Shown piece after piece: positions 1-6,100 of a stretch of DNA of 11,053 nucleotides; position 1 is the stretch's first letter, and each line of letters starts with the position of its first letter. The position numbers and the translations under genes were made by a program. Source of the stretch: Streptomyces sp. NRRL S-350. Its GTDB lineage: Bacteria > Actinomycetota > Actinomycetes > Streptomycetales > Streptomycetaceae. The notes beneath the pieces were generated by a model. The model saw only the letters and a program-made list of their open reading frames with translations, was not told where the DNA came from and ran no database searches. The stretch is taken from positions 1 to 11,053 of the forward strand of contig NZ_JOHO01000111.1 in the NCBI RefSeq assembly GCF_000719705.1. The letters are read 5' to 3'.

Positions 1-27
1 GCGGCGGGCGGGGGCAGAACGCAGGAT

Positions 28-52
28 GCCCCGCTCACGTTGTGAGCGGGGC
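28..52 (-). terminator. Strong hairpin terminator ending the leftward gene set
   Basis: GCCCCGCTCAC and GTGAGCGGGGC are perfectly complementary 11-base arms around a GTT loop, about 40 bases beyond the stop of the last leftward gene. There is no T-tract after the stem, which is common for Streptomyces terminators. The position and stem strength support a terminator role; the absence of a T-run leaves some doubt. Confidence 0.7.
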
Positions 53-85
53 GGGGCGGGGCGGGGCGGGGCGCGGCGCGGCGCG
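46..85. repeat. GCGGG/GCGCG pentamer tandem repeat
   Basis: Five consecutive GCGGG units (46-70) are followed by three GCGCG units (71-85), merging into the right arm of the terminator hairpin. The + strand has runs of four G spaced by one C, so it could form a G-quadruplex. Slippage-prone repeats like this are also frequent sites of assembly or sequencing error. Confidence 0.75.
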
Positions 86-93
86 GGCGGGCG

Positions 94-354
94 CTACGCG
101 GCGCGGTGGTTGGCGTCGGCCAGCAGAGAACGGCCGACGTGCCCTGCGGCTTCTGCGGGGGACTTCCCGGCCCCGAGGGCCAAGAGGTAGCGCGTGGTGG
201 TTACGGCGACTGCTTCGGGGGTGCTGAGCGCCTTGTGGACCATGGGCGGCCGTACGCCCCACTTCTGGGCGATCAGCGTGCTTGCGGCGGCGGTGATGAA
301 CGCTACGGCGTCGGCCACGCCGTTGGGTGCATCCGGGGAGAGAGAGTCGCTCAT
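94..354 (-). CDS. Small hypothetical protein, 86 aa
   Basis: I do not recognise this protein. The start at 354 is chosen because AAAGGAG (362-368) lies seven bases upstream. A longer reading that starts at 444 would run through a perfect intergenic hairpin and has no ribosome binding site. The protein begins MSDSLSPDAP, has a hydrophobic Ala-rich helix near residues 12-28, and then an alternating Ala/Val-rich stretch that looks like a small helical, soluble bundle; there is no signal peptide or catalytic motif. It is the last gene of the leftward unit, after the 249-aa gene and before the hairpin at 28-52. It may be expressed less than its upstream neighbour because the hairpin at 405-435 intervenes. 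Third codon positions are strongly G/C, supporting real coding. Confidence 0.75.
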   Translation of the reverse strand: MSDSLSPDAPNGVADAVAFITAAASTLIAQKWGVRPPMVHKALSTPEAVAVTTTRYLLALGAGKSPAEAAGHVGRSLLADANHRAA

Positions 355-404
355 GGTCCTACTCCTTTCAAGGTGTGGCGTGGGGTTGGGGCCGGGCCAG
401 GGGG

Positions 405-435
405 CCCGGGGTGCGCCCGGCGGGCGCACCCCGGG
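405..435 (-). terminator. Perfect 15-bp inverted repeat between two leftward genes
   Basis: CCCGGGGTGCGCCCG (405-419) and CGGGCGCACCCCGGG (421-435) are exact reverse complements with one central base. As RNA they would form a very stable hairpin that begins five bases after the stop codon of the 249-aa gene. It is most simply a terminator or attenuator that sets a lower transcript level for the 86-aa gene. It could also protect the 3' end of the upstream message. Confidence 0.7.
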
Positions 436-440
436 GTGCG

Positions 441-1190
441 TCACGCCTTGATCAGCGTGGCCAGCTCGGTGGACAGGTCCGCGCGCTTGAGATTCAGCAC
501 GGTGATCGCGCCGGTGAGCTGTGCGGCGGGAGCCATGTCCGGGGTGACGTCCGGGCTGGTCATCCCGTTCTCCGGAAGCTCGTCGCGCTCCTTGGTCAGG
601 TCCGCGATCCGCTCACCGATCGACATGATGTCCAGCTTGAGCTTGTCGATCTTGTCGGCCTTCGCCTTGGAGTGCTGCTCGGTCCAGGGGGTCTCCGACT
701 TGATGAACTCCGCGTACTTCGCGGTCAGCTCGGTGAGATCATCGCGCTTCATCCACTCGACCACCAGGGCGGTCACCAGGTCAGCGGTGCGCATCGCGGT
801 CCGACCGGAGACCTCCACCGCGCCGACGCCGGTGGCGCACTGGGCACCGGCCAGGTTGTGGAGCCAGATGACCGGCGAGGTGGCCGTGATGTCCAGGGGG
901 TTCACCTTCTTGTGTCCGACCACGAACGGGGCGCTGGCACTTCCCAGGGCCGGGACGTCGGTGCGCTGGTGCCGGTCCTCGGCCGACCCCGCGCCGAACT
1001 GGACGTTCACCAGACCCGGCAGCGCGGGCTCAGCGTTGTAGTCGGGGTGGATCACAAAGGACCCAACCGGGATGACTCCCTCCTGCACGATCCGCTTGAC
1101 CGCGTAGGTCACCTCACCGTTCTCGCCGATGCTGCTCTCGGCCGAGTAGGTGGCGCCGGTCACGGTGGTGAAGGTGGTCTGAGCGGTCAT
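441..1190 (-). CDS. Hypothetical protein, 249 aa, with charged C-terminal helices
   Basis: No family is recognised. The start is fixed by AGGAGG (1196-1201), five bases ahead of ATG. Residues 1-130 are rich in beta-prone segments (TTFTTVTGATY, VIPVGSFVIHPDY, ITATSPVIWLHNL) and suggest a compact beta domain. Residues about 140-249 are helical and charged (DKIDKLKLDIMSIGERI, TKERDEL), with a coiled-coil character, and end in a predicted amphipathic helix. There is no signal peptide or membrane segment. The gene is the first of its unit, driven by the promoter at 1245-1285 through a leader that begins with a 10-bp-stem hairpin, and is followed by a 15-bp hairpin. The strong ribosome binding site and dedicated promoter suggest it is well expressed. 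Possible roles are a structural or DNA-associated accessory protein of a plasmid or phage, but this is a guess. Confidence 0.85.
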   Translation of the reverse strand: MTAQTTFTTVTGATYSAESSIGENGEVTYAVKRIVQEGVIPVGSFVIHPDYNAEPALPGLVNVQFGAGSAEDRHQRTDVPALGSASAPFVVGHKKVNPLDITATSPVIWLHNLAGAQCATGVGAVEVSGRTAMRTADLVTALVVEWMKRDDLTELTAKYAEFIKSETPWTEQHSKAKADKIDKLKLDIMSIGERIADLTKERDELPENGMTSPDVTPDMAPAAQLTGAITVLNLKRADLSTELATLIKA

Positions 1191-1216
1191 GTCGTCCTCC
1201 TGGACGTGGGTTGGAT

Positions 1217-1242
1217 GGGGCCGGGATGCCGTTCCCGGCCCC
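1217..1242 (-). promoter_or_regulatory. 5'-leader hairpin ahead of the 249-aa gene
   Basis: GGGGCCGGGA (1217-1226) and TCCCGGCCCC (1233-1242) pair perfectly over 10 bp with a 6-base loop. If transcription starts about seven bases after the -10 box at 1254-1259, the message would begin almost directly with this hairpin, leaving the AGGAGG site single-stranded. A 5' stabilising stem fits best. It is an awkward terminator for the gene upstream, since it would also stop this promoter's own transcript. Confidence 0.6.
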
Positions 1243-1244
1243 TT

Positions 1245-1285
1245 GTGAGAACTACTCTACACAGACTCATAGAGTTAAGCAACTC
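1245..1285 (-). promoter_or_regulatory. Promoter P1 with paired-repeat spacer
   Basis: On the minus strand, TTGCTT (1277-1282) and TAGAGT (1254-1259) are separated by exactly 17 bases, a good match to the principal sigma factor consensus. The -35 box lies in an inverted repeat, GAGTTGCTTAACTC. The spacer holds two tandem octamers (CACAGACT, CATAGAGT on the + strand; 6 of 8 identical). The whole 41-base element is repeated at 1992-2032 with 35 identical positions, so a shared regulator is likely. Confidence 0.75.
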
Positions 1286-1303
1286 TGATTCCGTGATTGA
1301 TTG

Positions 1304-1513
1304 TCAGTGTGCGGCGGTCATCGTGCGGCCCATAGCTTCGTGCAGTGCTCCATGCCCGATGGCCGTGGCCTTGACTACGAAGACGCTCCGCGAGAAGGCC
1401 CGGACCTCTGTGCACACGGCCTGCCCCTCCCACTGTTGGAGCTCGGCGAACAGCCTCCGGAACGCCTCCACAGAGGTTCGGGCTATGCGGTACTGCCTGG
1501 TGGTGTGTTCCAT
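1304..1513 (-). CDS. Small hypothetical protein, 69 aa
   Basis: Not recognised. ATG at 1513 is preceded by AAAGG with a seven-base gap. The protein is basic at its N-terminus (MEHTTRQYRIARTSVEAF), with a likely amphipathic helix at residues 14-30 and a beta strand near VRAFSRSVFVVKATAI. There is no membrane segment, signal peptide or cysteine cluster. It sits 58 bases downstream of the 118-aa membrane-protein gene with no strong hairpin between them, so both are probably read from promoter P2. Promoter P1 begins 18 bases after its stop. G/C bias at third positions is weaker than in larger genes, so confidence is moderate. Confidence 0.6.
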   Translation of the reverse strand: MEHTTRQYRIARTSVEAFRRLFAELQQWEGQAVCTEVRAFSRSVFVVKATAIGHGALHEAMGRTMTAAH

Positions 1514-1571
1514 GATCGCGCCTTTGTGATTGGTGGCAATGGTTCAGTGCGGGGTGCCGAGTGCAGCCGCC

Positions 1572-1928
1572 CTACAGGGCTGCGACTGCGCAGACCGTGA
1601 GAAAGCAGACCGGCGCTATGCAGGCGGCCAGGATCAAGAGCCCTACCGTGTCGCGAGAGGCCGCCTTGAAGGTCACCTTCAAGAGGTTCAGCGCTTCGCG
1701 GGTGGCGGTGATTTCGGGAAGTTCGCAGTACGGGGGGCGCTGGATCAGCAGAAGCCCGTACTCCGCCTGGTAGTTGTCCGCCCTGGTGAAGAATCCGGCG
1801 TAGTACTGGGCCATGCGTCGGCTGCTGGCGAAGGGCGTCCCGAGGTAGCCCCTGAGGTCCAGCGAGACTCCGTTGTGAGTGACATACCAGGTGAAGAAGG
1901 AGCGCCGCTTGGCGTTGTAGGAGTCCAT
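1572..1928 (-). CDS. Small protein with C-terminal membrane anchor, 118 aa
   Basis: Not recognised as a named family. ATG at 1928 is chosen because AAAGGA (1934-1939) lies five bases ahead; an in-frame start at 2009 would place the -10 box of P2 inside the coding region. The N-terminal 90 residues are soluble and aromatic-rich (SFFTWYVTHNGVSLDL, MAQYYAGFF, YGLLLIQRPPY). Residues 94-118 are a continuous hydrophobic segment (TVGLLILAACIAPVCF and onward) running to the C-terminus, so the protein is probably tail-anchored with its N-terminus in the cytoplasm. It is the first gene after promoter P2, with a leader of about 65 bases. Plasmid spread or entry-exclusion membrane proteins of Streptomyces are similarly small, but nothing in the sequence proves that role. 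Confidence 0.75.
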   Translation of the reverse strand: MDSYNAKRRSFFTWYVTHNGVSLDLRGYLGTPFASSRRMAQYYAGFFTRADNYQAEYGLLLIQRPPYCELPEITATREALNLLKVTFKAASRDTVGLLILAACIAPVCFLTVCAVAAL

Positions 1929-1991
1929 TTCAGTCCTTTCGGGGCGCGCGCCGGCCTCGCGGACGCACTGTCGGTGGCTTTTGCCGACCTC

Positions 1992-2032
1992 GTGATCACT
2001 ACAGTACACAGACTCACAGACTTAAGCAACTC
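1992..2032 (-). promoter_or_regulatory. Promoter P2, twin of P1
   Basis: Minus-strand TTGCTT (2024-2029) and TACTGT (2001-2006) are spaced by 17 bases. The spacer contains two exact tandem octamers (CACAGACT on the + strand, 2007-2014 and 2015-2022). GTGATCAC (1992-1999) is a perfect palindrome near the predicted start of transcription. The element matches P1 at 35 of 41 bases. It would drive the 118-aa and 69-aa genes. Confidence 0.75.
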
Positions 2033-2290
2033 GCTCGGGGTCATTAGCTCCGTGACGCCGCCCCACCGCTGCGCGCCGCACCCGACCACCCCCGCCGCAC
2101 CGATGCGGCGTCCCGTCTCCGCTGGGTCTCCGTCACCGGGTCTGTCCTATCGCTGGGGCCGCCCCGCCGTCCGGCTCCGGCCTCGGCCCGCCGGGCCTCC
2201 AGGCCCGGTGATCTCTCTCCGGCCGCGCCGCTGCCGCCCGCCTCCGTCGGCTGTCCGCCGCGCGCTGCCCCGGCCTCGGCCGCGTCGGGC

Positions 2291-2514
2291 CGGTCTCCGC
2301 CGGGTGGTGGGGGAGTGATCTCTCCCGGCCGTGCCCGCGCAGTCCCTCCGGCCGCCCGTCGGGTCCCGGGCCGTCTCCGCCGGGTGTGCGGGGGAGTTGA
2401 CCTCTCCTCCGCCTCCGCCCCGTGTCGGGGCGCCGCCGCCGGGGTGGTGGGGGAGTGATCTCTCCCGCCCGCCGCTGGGGCGGGTTCCAGCTGGGTGGGG
2501 GAGTGATCTCTCCG
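2291..2514. repeat. Four spaced copies of a GGGAGTGATCTCTCC quasi-palindrome
   Basis: GGGAGTGATCTCTCCC occurs at 2311-2326 and 2451-2466, with a last-base variant at 2499-2514 and a diverged copy with one extra base at 2391-2407 (GGGGAGTTGACCTCTCC). A partial copy, GTGATCTCTC, lies at 2208-2217. The 16-mer is palindromic except for a central T-T mismatch. The upstream flank, CTCCGCCGGGTG followed by a G-run, is also shared by the first two copies, giving units of about 35 bases. Centre-to-centre gaps of roughly 81, 59 and 48 bases are irregular. Sites for a dimeric DNA-binding protein are likely. Confidence 0.75.
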
Positions 2515-2536
2515 CCCCGGCCCGCTGTCCGCCTCC

Positions 2537-2646
2537 GCCGCCGTCCCGGCCTGCCGCCGTCCCGGCCTGCCGCCGTCCCCTCTGGCCGCCCCGCTGTCGC
2601 CGCCCGCCTCCGCCCGCCTCCGCCCGCCTCCGCCCGCCTCCGCCCG
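2537..2646. repeat. Short C-rich tandem repeats
   Basis: A 16-base unit GCCGCCGTCCCGGCCT is present 2.6 times (2537-2578). A 10-base unit CGCCCGCCTC is then present four times without change (2601-2640), followed by a partial copy. These are simple slippage-type repeats with no visible coding role. Confidence 0.8.
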
Positions 2647-2842
2647 TCCCGGCCGCCCGTCCGTCCCGGCCGCCCGGCCCCGCCGTCCCGCAGGGGGCCG
2701 CCCCGTCGCCCGGCCCCGCCGCTCCCGCGCCGCCCGCCGCCCGCCGGGCCGCCGCCCCGCCTCCGGCCCCGCCCCGCCGTCTGCCGCTGCTGCGCGCCTG
2801 TGTGGTCGGGTCGCTGGAGCCTGTCCCATCTTCACTCGTTCT

Positions 2843-2903
2843 CGTTACAACATTCGGTGCCGGGTGTGTACCCGTGTGGCTAGACTGACGGCCAGCGTTA
2901 CAC
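2843..2903. promoter_or_regulatory. Cluster of TTGTA(A/C)CG-type motifs upstream of the giant gene
   Basis: Three sites fit the motif that is multiplied at the contig end: CGTTACAAC (2843-2851, reverse orientation), TGTGTACCCG within the perfect 5-bp-arm hairpin CGGGTGTGTACCCG (2861-2874), and GCGTTACAC (2895-2903, reverse). Weaker copies, TGTACCCC and TGTACCGT, occur near 2945 and 3024. A possible -10 box TAGACT (2881-2886, + strand) lies among them but lacks a convincing -35. The cluster is a candidate operator-promoter for the 3179 gene. Confidence 0.45.
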
Positions 2904-3178
2904 CTTGCGTGTGGGTGTGGATGGCCTGCGGTCCCGGGCTGTGCTGTACCCCTGCCCGGGACCGGGGCGGCCTCCTGCCGTCCGCCGGTCCGCCGGTCAG
3001 CACCGCCGTCCGGTCTGCCGGTCTGTACCGTCGTCCGCCCGGTCGGCTCCGCCGCCCCGGTCCGTGGTGGCGCCCGGCCGCTTCGGGCCGGTGCGCCGCC
3101 GCCCCGGGGCCCGGTTGTCCGCCGATCGTCGCCCGGCTCGTTGTCTGCTGTGCGTCTCTTCTGTGTCTGGAGTGCCTG

Positions 3179-6100
3179 GTGTCCTCTTCTCGTTCGGGTT
3201 CCTCCCGCGCCGCTGCCGGTGGCCGTCGCGGTGCTGCTGGCGCGGCCCCCGCCACCCCCGCCGCACCCGCACCCGTCCCGGAGCCGGGAGCGGCCGGGTA
3301 CCTCGTCCTTCCCGGCCCGGACGACCCGCTGTGGGCGTCGGTCCCGCTGGGGCTGCGCCAGAACCTGGCCATGCCCGCCTACCAGCTGGTGAACCCGGCG
3401 CGCGGTCACCTGACCACCCCGGCGGGCCGCAAGCTGAAGTCCGCGCTCGGAGCCGCCGCCCGGGGCAAGCTCACCGGCACGCACTGGCTCGCGCTGCTCA
3501 CCGCTCCCCGTGCCGCGTTCGGCGGCCCGACCAGCCAGCGGGCCGGCCAGGTGTACAAGGCCCTGGAGCAGCTGGTGGCCGACCACCTGCGGCCCGCGCT
3601 GGGCACGGTCGCCTCGGCCGAGTTCACCGCCGGGGTGGAACTGGCCCAGGCCGCACCGGCCGGGCCGCCATCGGCCGCCGTCGTACCCGCCGCTGCGGAG
3701 ACCGGTACCGCCGCCGCGCCGGTGCCGGACACCCCGTCCGCCACCGCCGGGACCACGACCGCCGTCCCGGAGCCCGACGCCGACGTTCTCCCGGCCACGC
3801 TGCGCCCCGCCCCGGCCCCGAGCGGCGACGTCCCCCACCCGGCCACACCGGCCGCCGTAACTCCCCTTCTCCCCAACGCAGTTAACGCCTCCCCGGCCAC
3901 CCTGGCCGCGCCGACCGCCACCGACCCGGCCGCCGCCGTGCACGGCCCGGCCCCGGCTGCTGTCACGCTCCCCACCCCCGCCGTCCCGGACCCGGACAGC
4001 GCCGCCCCGGCCCGCCCCGGCCCGGCGGCCGAAACTCCGGTCCCGACCCCGGCGTCGGCGTCAGTCGGCGACCTGGCCGAACTCCTGCACGTCACCGCCG
4101 AGGACCCCCGGGAGATCCTGGCGGTCACCAGCGCGCGCACGACCACCGCGCAGACCGCTCTCGCCCAGGCCCAGGACCTCGCCCCCGTGGACCTGCCGAT
4201 CGTGCAGGTGAGCGGCCACGACCGCTCGTCCCTGGCCCGCGCCCTGTACACCCGGCTCGGCCTCGGCCGGCACCGCCCGCTCCCCGGCCTGGACGAAGCC
4301 GAAGACCTGATCACCGCCGAGCTGCGCCGCGCCTCCCGCCTGGTCATCGCCACCACCACCCTCGGGCTGCGCCCCTCCGCGCTCCAGCTGCTGCACCGCC
4401 TGTGGGAGCCGAAGCCGTTCCCGCTGGTGCTGGTCGGCGACACCACCCTCGACGGCCTCCTGAAACGCCACGACCTGGCGGAGCTCCACCCCCACGTCAC
4501 CCTCCACCGCGTCCAGGAGCCCACCCCCGCGCCCGCGCCCGCGCCCGCGTCCGCCGCCGACCCGGCCCGGGAGCAGGCCGCCACCCCCGGCCCGGCAGCC
4601 GCGCCGGAGGCCGCCGGCCCGGCTGCGCCGGCCCCGCCGCCCGGCACCGCGGCGCCCGACGGCGACCTGGCCGCGGACCTGCGCGAGGCCACCGAACACC
4701 GCTCGGTACTGGTCGTCACCACCCCGGCCGCCGCCACCGCCAGCGCAGCCCTCACACACGCCCTCGACACCGGCGCGCTCCGGCCCCTCTACGTCCACGG
4801 CACCGCCCTGGACCAGGTAGTCCCCGCCCTGTTCAAGGGCCTCGGCCTCGGCCACCGTCGCCCCCGCACCCTGGACACCGCCGTCGTCAAGGTCACCGCC
4901 GAGCTGCGCCGCTCACCCCGCCTGGTCGTCGTGCCCGCCGCGCACGAGCTGCCCGAGGACGCGCTGCGCTGGCTCGGCCTGCTCTGGACCAACTCGGCCT
5001 TCCCCCTCGTCCTGGGCGGCGACCTCCGCCTCGACGACGTCCTCGCCCGGCCCGAACTCACCGGCCTCTACACCAGCGCGACCCGCCGTCACCTGACCGC
5101 GCCCACCACCGCGCCGGAGGCCGCCGACGTCCCGGCCCCGGCTTCCGCCGCCAGGCCGCACCCCATGGCTGCCGCCGCGCCGGACCCGGGCCCGGCCACC
5201 GACACCACTCCCGGCGCGACACCCCCCGCCGCCCCCGCCCCGGCCCCGGCCGTTGCGCCGAGCACGGCCGCCGCCGACACCACCGGCCGCCCCGGCCCGG
5301 CCACCCCCGCCGAGCCCCCGGTCACCCCGGCCGCCGCCCCGGAGGCCACCACCGCGACGGACAGCCTGCTCCAGGACCTGCTCACGACCGTCGAACACCG
5401 GGCAATCCTGTGCGTCACCGCCCCGGAGGCCACCACCGCGACCGCGGCCACCGCCACGGCCGCCCAGCAACAGCCCCTGCCCACCGTCTGGGTCCGCCCC
5501 CACCCCGGCACCGACGAAGCCGCCCTGGTCCACACCCTGTACACCGAGCTGGGCCTGGACCACCGCCACCCCCAGCCCCGCGCGCGAAACACCGCGCTGG
5601 AGCTGATCGCCGCCGAACTCGACCGCGCCACCCGCCTTCTGGTCGTGCCCGACGCCCACCGCCTGTCCACCGCCGCGCTGGAACTGCTCTACGGGCTCTG
5701 GGCACCCGGCGGCCCGGAGCGCTTCCCCCTGGTCCTGGCGGGCGAGCCCGGTCTCGACGCCGTGCTGGGCCGCCCCAAGCTGGCGAGCCTCAAGTCCTGC
5801 GTGTTCATCCGCCACCGCCTGGACCCCGCCGGCCCGGCCGCCGACCCCGCGCCGGAGGCGCGCGACAGCACCCCCGCCACCCCGGCCGACGTCCGAACTC
5901 CCGGTGAAGACCTCGCTGCTCCCCGCCCGGCCCCGGCCACCCCGGTACAGGCCGCCGACCCGGCCGAGCCGGCCCCCACCGCCAGCCCGACCGGAGAGTC
6001 CGCCGCCGGCCCGGCCCCGGCCGCCGGCCCGGCTGCTCCGGCCGGCGACGCCGTGCCCGCCACCCTGCAGCCGGCCACCAGCCCGGCCGACGAAACCCCC

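Larger units (their letters stand above)
2033..3178. other. Long gene-free, C-rich region with repeats
   Basis: No credible gene is visible in these 1146 bases. Open frames exist on both strands only because stops are rare at this GC content. Their translations are low-complexity Arg/Gly or Pro/Arg strings with no codon bias and no ribosome binding sites. From about 2200 to 2800 the + strand is strongly C-rich with scattered T. The region holds the quasi-palindrome repeats (2291-2514), short tandem repeats (2537-2646) and motif copies near 2843-2905. It separates the leftward unit from the giant rightward gene and could contain regulatory sequence, a replication or partition site, or a non-coding RNA. 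Confidence 0.6.

Noticed and set aside
2864..3178. Upstream ATG start for the giant protein
   Set aside because: The added 105 residues are rich in Cys, Trp and Arg, lack third-position G/C bias, and overlap the putative operator cluster; GTG at 3179 has a ribosome binding site.
2044..3943. Long leftward open frames across the C-rich region and into the giant gene
   Set aside because: They are Arg/Gly low-complexity translations without codon bias or ribosome binding sites, and one is antisense to well-supported coding sequence.
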